This document shows positions 27,792 to 36,863 of a DNA stretch of 40,484 bases, in pieces. The position numbers and the translations under genes were made by a program. Under the pieces are notes generated by a model. It was not told the origin of the DNA. It ran no database searches and saw nothing but the letters and a program-made list of their open reading frames with translations. Source of the DNA: Pseudomonadota bacterium. GTDB lineage: Bacteria > Bdellovibrionota_C > UBA2361 > OMII01. The stretch is from positions 1-40,484 of the forward strand of contig JAIXQT010000241.1 of assembly GCA_027485595.1 (NCBI GenBank), written 5' to 3'. Every line of letters begins with the position of its first letter. The first letter of the stretch is position 1.

Positions 27792-28939
27792 AAGCACTCC
27801 CCTACTACGCCGACCATGAAGCATTCATCGACTCAGTGACGAAGCTCGTTCATCAGGAGCTGATCCCTCACGTGTCGAAGTGGGAGAAGGACGGGTTCTT
27901 TCCCAACGACGTCTTCAAGGTTCTCGGGGACCAGGGCTATCTCGGCCTGCTTATTTCCGAGGAGTACGGGGGAGTCGGAGGAGATTACAAGATGGCGGGC
28001 GCGTGGTGTGAAACCTTCGGAGAGCTCGCCTCCGTGGGACTCACGGTTGGGGTTAATATGCACTCCCTCGTTATCAGTCACGCCCTGGAAAAATTTGGTA
28101 CCGATACGGCTAAACAACGCTGGCTTCCTAAGGCAGTACAGGGCGAAGCGATCGGCGCGTATGCCTTCACGGAACCGGGAGCTGGCAGCGACCTGGCGAG
28201 CATTCGAACGGTCGCCACCAAACACGGATCGACGTGGAAGATCAACGGCTCCAAGACCTTCATTACCAACGGCGCTCGAGCTGATTTTATCCTCGTTCTC
28301 ACCAAGACCGATCCTAACGCCGGCTATAAGGGATTCACGACATTTGTTGTGGATACAAAATCGAAGGGGTTTAAGGTCTCAAAAACGCTCCACAAGCTCG
28401 GATGGCACGCTTCGGACACCGCCGAACTCTCGTTCGAAGACGTTGAGGTCGATGAGTCATGTGTTCTCGGCAAACTCGGTGAGGGATGGGGGCAAGCGGC
28501 TTCAAATCTTAACTGGGAACGCCTGATGCTCACCCTCACCTCCCTCGCCGGTGCGAGGATGTGCCTGCAATCCTCCACCCGATACGCGGGTGAGCGTAAG
28601 GCGTTCGGCAGAAAGCTTCACGAGTTCTCAGACATCGCCGGATATATGCAAGAGATGGAGCGAAGGATCGTCCTCGGGGAGGCACTTGCCCACCGCGCTC
28701 TCGACGAATTGTGTTCCGGACGTGATTGTCGTCCCCTCGTCGCCGCCGCCAAACGGATGGTGTGCGACGATGCGGTTTGGATCGCGGACAAGGCTATTCA
28801 GATTCACGGTGGATACGGATACACAACTGAATTCCTTCCTGAACGGTGGTGGCGAGATCTTCGCCTCATGCCTATCGGCGGCGGCACGAGCGAGATCATG
28901 ACGAATATCCTTCGCAAGGAGCTCCAGAGAGGCAGCTGA
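27788..28939 (+). CDS. acyl-CoA dehydrogenase
   Basis: AYAFTEPGAGSDLASIRT, ITNGARADFILVLTKTD, QIHGGYGYTTEFLPERWWRDLRLMPIGGGTSEIM; ATGA overlap with the upstream gene. Confidence 0.93.
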   Translation: MKALPYYADHEAFIDSVTKLVHQELIPHVSKWEKDGFFPNDVFKVLGDQGYLGLLISEEYGGVGGDYKMAGAWCETFGELASVGLTVGVNMHSLVISHALEKFGTDTAKQRWLPKAVQGEAIGAYAFTEPGAGSDLASIRTVATKHGSTWKINGSKTFITNGARADFILVLTKTDPNAGYKGFTTFVVDTKSKGFKVSKTLHKLGWHASDTAELSFEDVEVDESCVLGKLGEGWGQAASNLNWERLMLTLTSLAGARMCLQSSTRYAGERKAFGRKLHEFSDIAGYMQEMERRIVLGEALAHRALDELCSGRDCRPLVAAAKRMVCDDAVWIADKAIQIHGGYGYTTEFLPERWWRDLRLMPIGGGTSEIMTNILRKELQRGS

Positions 28940-29008
28940 AACAGCGGGGCCTCTCTTCCAGCTGGTTCTGGAGAGGATGCACGTCTTAGTCTCTGTAACG
29001 CGCGGGAG

Positions 29009-29608
29009 CTACAACCCGTCTCGCACCTTTTCGAGCACCTTCATTGTTTGTTCGATAGGGGTGCCCCCCGAGATTCCAATCCCACGAGATCGCTGCACCT
29101 CAGCCCACAGATGTTTCACCACCTGGCGGAGGGTCGTATGCACCTGAATCTCCCATTCAGCGAGCGGAGACCACTCATCGTTTATGTGTCGGTACTTCCA
29201 GGGAGCGAGCTCCTCGCCAGCGGCGATGAGAAATTCAGCGAGGCATAGAGCGTCCTTTGACTCTCCCTGCTCGAGAAGGCGACACAGTTCCCGATGGGCG
29301 CGACTCAGAAGGTCCATGGTCAGGATCAGATTGTGCCACTTCGCCTCATTGAATACGACCGAGTATGTGACCGCGTACTCATCCAGCAAACGCGCCTTTT
29401 GTTGATACCCTTCAATCAGGTATTCCAATTCCTCCATGTACCGGAGAGCCGTCGGTCGAAAACGAAGCTCCAAGAAACGCCTAAAGCTCGTCGAGGACAG
29501 GAAGAACATGTTTCGCGCGAGTATCATCGCTCCGATTGTGGCAAGCACCGCACACACACCGAGGCTTACGGACACGATAATCGAGTTGTAGAATAAGAGC
29601 TCTCCCAT
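29009..29608 (-). CDS. hypothetical membrane protein
   Basis: 199 aa with an N-terminal TM segment; no family recognised. Confidence 0.6.
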   Translation of the reverse strand: MGELLFYNSIIVSVSLGVCAVLATIGAMILARNMFFLSSTSFRRFLELRFRPTALRYMEELEYLIEGYQQKARLLDEYAVTYSVVFNEAKWHNLILTMDLLSRAHRELCRLLEQGESKDALCLAEFLIAAGEELAPWKYRHINDEWSPLAEWEIQVHTTLRQVVKHLWAEVQRSRGIGISGGTPIEQTMKVLEKVRDGL

Positions 29609-29644
29609 GATCGCTATGATCGGAAAGGATTAACGCCACCTTAA

Positions 29645-30616
29645 CTATTTATTTTCAAACTTGATTCTACCAAGTCGGGTACCTAAAAATTGATTAACTG
29701 CCTCAATCGGCGTCAAAGAGCGCGAGATGCAACGCTTTGAGAGCTCTGCAACGGCCTCCTCCTCGCCTGTCAGGATCATCCGAGTGATGCGCTCCCCAAT
29801 AAGGGTGGCAATGGTTTGCGATACGATCCGGAGACGGCGGGAATATCCAACAGGAGATGATTCAAGCCATGCCGAGTGCGCTACGGTCCCCTCGACTATC
29901 TCGGAAACCCCCTCGCCACTCGTAGCAACACTCTTCAAAATCCTAGGCTTCCAGTGGTCGGCGGCGAACTCCTCGAGCGATAAGAGGGTATAGAGGTCCT
30001 TCTCAAGAAGGAGCGCACCATCGCGATCTGCCTTGTTCACCACGAACAGGTCCGCGATCTCCATGAGCCCGGCCTTAATGATCTGAACGCTATCGCCCAT
30101 CCCGGGAACGAGTACGACAACACAGGTATCGGCGGTTCTCATAATATCAACCTCAGCCTGCCCTACCCCAACGGTCTCAACCAACACCACATCGAATCCC
30201 GCGCAATCAAGGACATGCACTGACTCAAGGGTTGCTCTCGCGAGACCACCGAGAGACCCGCGTGTTGCCATACTCCGGATAAAAACGGTTGAGTCCTCGG
30301 CAGCTTGATTCATCCGAATGCGGTCCCCCAGGATTGCGCCACCACTGAATGGACTCGAGGGATCCACGGCAAGAATAGCCACTTTAGCTCCTCGCGCTCG
30401 GTAGCGCGCCGCCATCGCGTCAACAAGGGTTGACTTGCCAGCGCCGGGAGAACCGGTCACACCTACCACATGAGCTCGACCGGCCGGGCGTCGCATCGAC
30501 GCGGCGAGAGCAGCGACCTCAGGATCTCCATTCTCTATCTTGGTGATGAAACGAGCGATGGCCCGAGAATCCCCTGCAAGGGTTCGGGCCACCAACTCGT
30601 CATTCGTGAACTTCAT
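29645..30616 (-). CDS. meaB: MeaB/ArgK-family G3E GTPase (methylmalonyl-CoA mutase-associated)
   Basis: GVTGSPGAGKSTLVDAM, VLAVDPSSPFSGGAILGDRIRM, FIRSMATRGSLGGLA, VETVGVGQAEVDI, NKAD. Confidence 0.93.
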   Translation of the reverse strand: MKFTNDELVARTLAGDSRAIARFITKIENGDPEVAALAASMRRPAGRAHVVGVTGSPGAGKSTLVDAMAARYRARGAKVAILAVDPSSPFSGGAILGDRIRMNQAAEDSTVFIRSMATRGSLGGLARATLESVHVLDCAGFDVVLVETVGVGQAEVDIMRTADTCVVVLVPGMGDSVQIIKAGLMEIADLFVVNKADRDGALLLEKDLYTLLSLEEFAADHWKPRILKSVATSGEGVSEIVEGTVAHSAWLESSPVGYSRRLRIVSQTIATLIGERITRMILTGEEEAVAELSKRCISRSLTPIEAVNQFLGTRLGRIKFENK

Positions 30617-30643
30617 ACCCTCATGGTACTGCCCAGGAGGGCG

Positions 30644-31936
30644 TTAAGCCAACTGGATAACGTCGTTCAGAAGCTGGTTAATCGTCGTAATAATTCGCGT
30701 ACTAGCCTGAAACCCACGTTGCAGAGTGATAATCCGCACGAACTCAGAGGCGATATCAACCGTTGATAGCTCAACTGTACCAGCCTTAATCGCTCCGTAG
30801 GTTCCGGTACCCGGCTTGCCATACAGCGCATCGCCGGAGGCCACTGACACTCCCAACTGGTTCTTACCAAGCCGGAGGAGTCCCTCAGGATTCGCAAAAT
30901 TGGCGAGCGCAATACTGCCGATAACGCTCGTTTGCCCGTTGGTGAGGAGCGCTGATACCCGACCATCCGCCCCGATACTGATGCTATTCACAGAGCCTAT
31001 ACCTTTTCCATCCTGGGTGACTGACAGGATGTTCGACGCGGCTGCGTACTGCGACATCGGGTTGAAGTTGAGGTCCGTAACGCTCTGGTCGGCGCCATTA
31101 TTCCAGTCAATGGTCATCGTAAGGTCTGGGGTGCCGGGAACAAACGGAGGGTTGCGCTGCCCATTACCACCGAAGGTAAGCACCTTCTCGCCGACGAAAC
31201 GGGGATAACCCGTGACCGTCAGCGATGCGGCGGGATCGACATCTTCGTTGTTGACGTACGCTCGCACAGTGAACTCATTGGCTCCGGTATGGAAGAACAT
31301 GAGACTTACGGTATGACTCTCGCCCAGTGAATCAAACACATCGACAACGGTCGAGTATTCTGCAAACTGATTGAGGTCGGCGTAGGTCGTAACAGGCGGA
31401 ATGGCTGTGCCTGGAACTGGGATTCCGCCCCCATCGATGGTAGCGGACGCTGAGTTGAGGTTTCCTGAGATAGTCAACTCGTTCGTGGCGATACTGCTCT
31501 GTTCGATATTGTTGACGTTGATAGGCTCAAGAGCGCCGGAGCCGTCCGCTGGAAACCCAAGCACCGCATAGCCGTTCTGATTGGTGATGAATCCGGCCGA
31601 GTCGATCTTAAAATCACCGGCGCGCGAGTATGACCGATCCAGACCGTTCGCCAGGATGAAGAATCCGTTGCCCGATATTCCAAGGTCGAGAGGACGGCCC
31701 GTGAACTCAAGGGTACCCTGCTCGTAGATCGTCTGCACCGAGGCGATCTGCGAACCCGAGCCCACCTGCTTACCGAGAATACCATCGCCCGCCATGATAT
31801 CCTCGAATGAGGCGCGGCTCGTCTTATACCCGATAGTGTTCGCGTTGGAGATGTTATCGCCGGCTACAGAGATAGCCATACCATGACTTGCGATACCAGA
31901 GCGACCTGCGAAGAGTCCGTTAATTATACTTGCCAC
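30644..31936 (-). CDS. flgE: flagellar hook protein FlgE
   Basis: N-terminus GIASHGMAISVAGDNISNANTIGYKTSRASFEDIM; C-terminus GTVELSTVDIASEFVRIITLQRGFQASTRIITTINQLLNDVIQL. Confidence 0.93.
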   Translation of the reverse strand: MASIINGLFAGRSGIASHGMAISVAGDNISNANTIGYKTSRASFEDIMAGDGILGKQVGSGSQIASVQTIYEQGTLEFTGRPLDLGISGNGFFILANGLDRSYSRAGDFKIDSAGFITNQNGYAVLGFPADGSGALEPINVNNIEQSSIATNELTISGNLNSASATIDGGGIPVPGTAIPPVTTYADLNQFAEYSTVVDVFDSLGESHTVSLMFFHTGANEFTVRAYVNNEDVDPAASLTVTGYPRFVGEKVLTFGGNGQRNPPFVPGTPDLTMTIDWNNGADQSVTDLNFNPMSQYAAASNILSVTQDGKGIGSVNSISIGADGRVSALLTNGQTSVIGSIALANFANPEGLLRLGKNQLGVSVASGDALYGKPGTGTYGAIKAGTVELSTVDIASEFVRIITLQRGFQASTRIITTINQLLNDVIQLA

Positions 31937-32079
31937 GTGTCAATCCCTTACGATAAATGAGCCGTTCTATCCGAGGACCAACGCTCCCCAGAACAACGCG
32001 CGGTTTTCATCCACTGATTTTCTCTTCCTGAAATCACTGCTCTGAGAACGACATCCGTGTTTCGTTCCGCTCCACCGCG

Positions 32080-32739
32080 CTACACCTTCGGTGGGATAGT
32101 CACTTCCTGTACCACTCCTACTGAATACTCCTGATTGCCGATTACAAGCTTCGGATCTGGACCAGGAACAAATCCCGTAACTACTCCACTAACCGCTGCT
32201 GCTGGCTTATAGAATCCAGCTCCTGATGGCCGGGTAGCCGCTACCGAGAAACCATAGCTACCATCCTTGACACCGAGACCATCCAAGGTCACAAAGTTCT
32301 TGCCAGCCGGGAGGTTCTCAAAGGTCTTCGTTCCAACGACCTTCCCATCCGCATCAAGGATGTCGACCTTGACCAGCGGAGTCGCGGCATTAAGATCAAT
32401 CTGTAATTGTCCACCTTGGCCACCGCTCACTTTTACCTCTGAGCCACTCAATTTAACCTGCTGCCCCAAGTAGCCAGCCATAGAGCTAATATTGTTCTGG
32501 TTTTGAGACGCCAACTTCTGCTCGATTGAGGTGAGTTTCTCTACCTGCGTAAACTGCGCCAGCTGCACGGCGAATTCCTTGCTATCAACTGGTGCCTCGG
32601 GGTCCTGATTCTTGAGTTGGGCGATGAGGAGCTTCATGAACTCCACCTGGCCCATCTCGTCGCCTTTCTTGGCGCTCTTGGTTTGAGCGCTCGCCGTTGG
32701 CGAGTATCCTGAGATTGTGCTCGTTGTTAAGTCAGCCAT
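32080..32739 (-). CDS. flgD: flagellar hook assembly protein FlgD
   Basis: FMKLLIAQLKNQDPEAPVDSKEFAVQLAQFTQVEKLTSIEQKL. Confidence 0.92.
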   Translation of the reverse strand: MADLTTSTISGYSPTASAQTKSAKKGDEMGQVEFMKLLIAQLKNQDPEAPVDSKEFAVQLAQFTQVEKLTSIEQKLASQNQNNISSMAGYLGQQVKLSGSEVKVSGGQGGQLQIDLNAATPLVKVDILDADGKVVGTKTFENLPAGKNFVTLDGLGVKDGSYGFSVAATRPSGAGFYKPAAAVSGVVTGFVPGPDPKLVIGNQEYSVGVVQEVTIPPKV

Positions 32740-32757
32740 GTATCGTTACCTTTTTCA

Positions 32758-34428
32758 CTACGCTATCCAGTGGTCCGCAGGGGTAATTCCTGCATCGGGA
32801 ATGCCACTCCTCGGTGTATCTGCAAATTCGCTGCCAAATGTATTTTCAGGGGTTTGGCGCTCTTTACCGGGCATGTTGTTCCCGTCTTGCTGGAAACTCT
32901 TGCCGTCCAGGAAGGCTTGGGTTTGCGCGAAGCTTCCCGGCTCTCTCTCGCTCAAAACTTGAACCGAAACCCGATCGACGTTGAGACCGAGGCGGCGCAA
33001 GGCCGTCTGAAGTTCATGTGCATGCTCACGAACCGAGCTCACAACCTCAGGATTTTGCGGGGTAATGCGCGCATGAAGGAGCCCATCGCGAAGCGACACG
33101 TCGCACTTTACCTGCCCCAACTGCATCGGGTCTAAACGAAGGGTAATAGTCTTTCCGTCACGACTACGAGCAGCCTCCTTCAAGGCGGTCTCAATACGCT
33201 CCATCATCCTCTGGGAGGTCGCTCGATTGAGGTATTTAGCCACTCTGGGGGCGGTATCATTTTTGGCCGCTCGAGGTTCCGCTGTAGCTCCGACTCCAGC
33301 GATTCCTGGAGACGCAGCCTTCGATTTGGAATCAACTGACGCGGAGGTCTGGGCCTTTAAGCTATCATATGCCTGCCGAAGCAGGGACAATTGCATCGAG
33401 AGCTCTCCGTTCCTCTCCCGTGAAGGAGTAGCTCCGGACATCAAGCTCATATCGTCCAATGTCGCAACCTCTCTACGGCCCCCTGTCACGTTCTTCTCAG
33501 GATCCGTGCTCAATCGAGTCTCCGCACCAAGGGAACGCGTCTGGAAATCGGCGTCGTGGAAGGAGCTGTCTCCGGAGTCCTCTCCCTCTAATTGGGCTAG
33601 GAGCCGATCAATCTCCTCATTACCGGTAGAGCGAGACTCCTCGCCCTTTGAGAAAGGGCGCTTTGAGGATAGCTGCGGTCGAGCCATCTCTGATCCCACC
33701 TGAGCCGTGAGGTCGTCCCCAACAAAGTCATCGGACCATACCTCCTCTTCGGCCTCTTCCTCGCCCGAGAGATCCACTCGCTCAAGACCGCTCGCCTTGT
33801 CTATGTGAAGCTCGTCTCCAGAGGTTTGAGCCACCTCTGTATGCATATGAGAGACCATCACGTGTTGCGAGGTTACCTGGACTGCAAGGTCCTGAGTATC
33901 CGAAATGAGATCAGTATCGAGGTCAAGCTCGTCCAGCTCTGCGTAGACGATCTCCTCCTCAAGCTCTATCTCTTCTCCTCCCTGGTCCAAGGTCAGAGCC
34001 CCTTCTCCAAGGTTTTCGACCTCAACCTCACCTCCACCATCGTCATCAACGGGTCCAGTGTTAACGGGCCCGCTATTCTTGGCTTGAACGGTATCTTTGA
34101 CGACCACGCCACCCTCCTGAGTGACGCAATCAACCGCTTCATCATCACTGACGTGACCCTGCGCATCGCCTGAATCGGCTCCCTCGGCTCGCACCGGGCC
34201 TTGCACCTCAACCTGTTGTTGCTTAACCGAAGAGACGGCCTGAGAGAGCGCGAAGCCAAGTGCGGAGATCTCATCTCGAGCGCCACTTATACCGCCACGG
34301 GCTCTCTCCAAAAGTTTCTTGAATTCTGAGGCCAAGCTCTCTTTGGCTGTTGGATCCTCTGATTGATTGCTCTTCTCAGAGGGCAGGGCGAGCTTCGGTG
34401 GCTCTATCTCGTGCAGGCGTCGGATCAT
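32758..34428 (-). CDS. fliK: flagellar hook-length control protein (FliK-like)
   Basis: C-terminal ITLRLDPMQLGQVKCDVSLRDGLLHARITPQNPEVVSSVREHAHELQTALRRLGLNVDRVSV; acidic disordered N-terminus; upstream of flgD. Confidence 0.85.
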   Translation of the reverse strand: MIRRLHEIEPPKLALPSEKSNQSEDPTAKESLASEFKKLLERARGGISGARDEISALGFALSQAVSSVKQQQVEVQGPVRAEGADSGDAQGHVSDDEAVDCVTQEGGVVVKDTVQAKNSGPVNTGPVDDDGGGEVEVENLGEGALTLDQGGEEIELEEEIVYAELDELDLDTDLISDTQDLAVQVTSQHVMVSHMHTEVAQTSGDELHIDKASGLERVDLSGEEEAEEEVWSDDFVGDDLTAQVGSEMARPQLSSKRPFSKGEESRSTGNEEIDRLLAQLEGEDSGDSSFHDADFQTRSLGAETRLSTDPEKNVTGGRREVATLDDMSLMSGATPSRERNGELSMQLSLLRQAYDSLKAQTSASVDSKSKAASPGIAGVGATAEPRAAKNDTAPRVAKYLNRATSQRMMERIETALKEAARSRDGKTITLRLDPMQLGQVKCDVSLRDGLLHARITPQNPEVVSSVREHAHELQTALRRLGLNVDRVSVQVLSEREPGSFAQTQAFLDGKSFQQDGNNMPGKERQTPENTFGSEFADTPRSGIPDAGITPADHWIA

Positions 34429-34617
34429 GGTTATCCTGAATGTGGGGGCGGCTTCTCATAAGCCTCGTATCGCGTCCTGCAACGACCCACCGGGTTGTAC
34501 GGATGGTCTAGTAAGCAAGAGCGCTGCCAAACGAGAGGGGCGCGAAATCAACACATTAGCGAGCCCACCTAGAGCAAAAAGTGCCCGCAGGGGGCCCTAG
34601 GGGGTAAAACGAACCGT

Positions 34618-34715
34618 TGCGGAGGGTGAAAAATGGCCCCATCGTTCGCATCACGAGAGCTTGAGTTCCCTCCCAGCTGAGGCCTCGTAGGACAAGGCAA
34701 CGTCGTTGGAGCCAG
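34618..34715 (+). mobile_element. probable decayed relic of the MITE-like element
   Basis: GGGTGAAAAATGGCCCCATCGTTCGCAT resembles copy A GGGTGGTGAAAAATGGTTCCATCGTGAGCAT; later CGTCGTTGGAGCC resembles the internal hairpin arm. No right end seen. Confidence 0.4.
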
Positions 34716-34827
34716 CGAAAGAAACCGGTACGCACGCGAGCGAGGGGCTAGTGAAGAAATCGGCGCAGAGTTTCCCGCGCGCCAGTGCATTGCGCTTCGC
34801 TCCGAGGTGCAGTAACAAAGGCTCACT

Positions 34828-35307
34828 ATGGTGTACCTTGTGTGGACGCTTGCTATTGCGTTTATTGTCATCGGTGTCTGCGGAACCGTCCTTCCTGCGC
34901 TTCCTGGGACCCCATTCATATTTTTTGGGGCATTAACACTCGCATGGTGGTACGACTTTACCATCCTCGGAACACCGAGCCTCGTGTTTTTAGGAGTGCT
35001 AGCCGTCTTAGGAATCGCCGTGGACTTCGTCGCATCCAGTATGGGGGCGAAGCGTGTAGGAGCGAGTACCCTTGCCGTGATCGGCGCGACGATCGGCTCC
35101 CTTCTGGGAATCTTCTTTTCGTTGCCAGGTATTATCGTTGGACCATTTATCGGTGCTTTCGCCGGAGAATGCATTGCTCAGAGCTCGCTTCTCCGCGCTA
35201 CAAAGGTTGGATTCGGCACCTGGGTTGGGCTCCTCTTGGGGACAGCAGCCAAGGTTGCGATAGCGCTCTCAATGGTCGGCTTTATCATCATCTCCCTCAT
35301 CATCTAG
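34828..35307 (+). CDS. DUF456-like membrane protein
   Basis: 159 aa, repeated Gly-rich hydrophobic helices (GTVLPALPGTPFIFFGALTLAWWYDF, GPFIGAFAGE). The TAG stop (35305-35307) coincides with the start of MITE copy C. Confidence 0.75.
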   Translation: MVYLVWTLAIAFIVIGVCGTVLPALPGTPFIFFGALTLAWWYDFTILGTPSLVFLGVLAVLGIAVDFVASSMGAKRVGASTLAVIGATIGSLLGIFFSLPGIIVGPFIGAFAGECIAQSSLLRATKVGFGTWVGLLLGTAAKVAIALSMVGFIIISLII

Positions 35308-35491
35308 CAGGGTGGTGAAAAATGGATCCGTCGTGAGCATTTTGAGGGTTTCGGCGAAACGAGGCCGAGACGACGAAAAAACCGGAGGCGTACCCACTGA
35401 GATACGTTGAGGATTTTTTCGTTGGCTCCAACGAGGTTGGAGCCAAACCATCGAAATGCGCAACAGGAGATCATTTTTCACCACCCTGCTA
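35305..35491 (+). mobile_element. MITE-like element, copy C
   Basis: TA-GCAGGGTGGTGAAAAATGG ... CATTTTTCACCACCCTGC-TA, full length. Confidence 0.85.
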
Positions 35492-35721
35492 GTGCCTTGT
35501 TCAGAAATTGTGGCACCTGACGACGGGGGTCTCGTCGCTGCGAGCACGAGCAGAGAAGCGCAAGCGTCAAACCGCCGTTTTGCCACACCTCATTTCAACC
35601 GCTATCTCAGATGTTTTTCCGCCCGTTTTGCGCACTTTCCCACCGGCCTTACGCATCCAATGATGGGACACGGGCGGATCTCGGAGATCAGTCCGGTCAT
35701 TTTCTCGGAGAACGGTTCATC

Positions 35722-36852
35722 ATGAAGCAACCACGAATTGCACTCGGTCTTATGATCATCTTCACGGTGGTCGTCGCGGGAGTCGGAGTGGCTCTTTCAA
35801 GCGGCCTCTCAACAGCATTCTTCGCGAACTCAGCCCTCAACTCTGTTATCTTAGCCATTTTAGTGTTCGGCGTCGCCGTTGCCTTCATGCAGATGAATCG
35901 CTTACGCGCTTCTATCGCGTGGCTCACAGAGTTCAAAACAGGGAGCTCCAACAGATCAGCACTACCACCCGTGCTTGCCCCTCTCGCACCAGCGCTTGGA
36001 AATGCTGGCGAGGTTCATCCTGTTCCAATGGCTACATCGAGAGCAATGCTCGACAGTGTTTACACTCGCCTCGATGAAGGACGGGAAACATCACGTTACT
36101 TGATGAACACCCTCATTCTCCTCGGGCTCCTCGGCACGTTCTGGGGACTCCTCCAAACGGTGAGCGGTATCGGATCGGTGATCGGTGGCCTCAACGTTGG
36201 CGATGGAGATCTCGGTTTAGTGTTCGACAAATTTAAAGAGGGACTTCAGACCCCACTCGTGGGTATGGGGGTATCCTTCAGCGCGTCTCTGTTCGGACTG
36301 GCAAGCTCGCTCATCCTTGGCTTCTATGATCTCGTGACCGGTCGGGTGCAAACTCAATTCTGCGAGGAGCTGGAGGATTGGATCTCGACCCCACAGGAGC
36401 GGGTCGCGAACGAAACTACCGCTGTCGCGATGTCGGCCCCTCCGCTTCGCTATCAGGACGCTTACATCCAGAATCTCTCAGACCAACTTGAACGCCTGCA
36501 AAAGATCTTCCGTCAACAGGAACAGTCACGAGAATCAGAGCGCAGCTCAGTCCGGGCGCTCTCCGAAGGGATCTCCGCGCTGGACGACCATCTCAAATCC
36601 CAGCATGGCGTGCTCATTAAGCTGGCGGAGATTCAACAACAGGTATCCCCAGTCCTCACGCGTTTGAATGAGAAATTGGGCAGCACAAATCAAGAAACGA
36701 TTGAGGCACACACACGACGGATCGACCTCAACCTCAAAGAGATCAGCGAGCGAGTTTCACGTTCGGCTGACACCGTGGCGAGCGAGCTTCGAGAGGAGCT
36801 AAAGATTATCGCCAAAATACTAGCCTCTGAAGAAGCCAAGAGTAACGCCTAA
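35722..36852 (+). CDS. MotA/TolQ/ExbB-family proton channel-like protein
   Basis: LILLGLLGTFWGLLQTVSGIG...GLQTPLVGMGVSFSASLFGLASSLILGF; C-terminal coiled-coil-like tail. ATG at 35722 preferred over 35611. Confidence 0.85.
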   Translation: MKQPRIALGLMIIFTVVVAGVGVALSSGLSTAFFANSALNSVILAILVFGVAVAFMQMNRLRASIAWLTEFKTGSSNRSALPPVLAPLAPALGNAGEVHPVPMATSRAMLDSVYTRLDEGRETSRYLMNTLILLGLLGTFWGLLQTVSGIGSVIGGLNVGDGDLGLVFDKFKEGLQTPLVGMGVSFSASLFGLASSLILGFYDLVTGRVQTQFCEELEDWISTPQERVANETTAVAMSAPPLRYQDAYIQNLSDQLERLQKIFRQQEQSRESERSSVRALSEGISALDDHLKSQHGVLIKLAEIQQQVSPVLTRLNEKLGSTNQETIEAHTRRIDLNLKEISERVSRSADTVASELREELKIIAKILASEEAKSNA

Positions 36853-36863
36853 GGCATAATCCT

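Noticed and set aside
28926-28956. Hairpin AGAGAGGC...GCCTCTCT at the end of the acyl-CoA dehydrogenase gene as an intrinsic terminator
   Set aside because: Overlaps the coding end and lacks a T-tract; too weak to call.
30644-34428. Multiple plus-strand ORFs across flgE/flgD/fliK
   Set aside because: Antisense to recognisable flagellar genes; composition-driven shadow ORFs.
34569-35174. 201-aa minus-strand ORF
   Set aside because: Antisense to the DUF456-like gene; its C-terminal half passes through the decayed repeat relic (DANDGAIFHPPQR), so it is not a credible gene.
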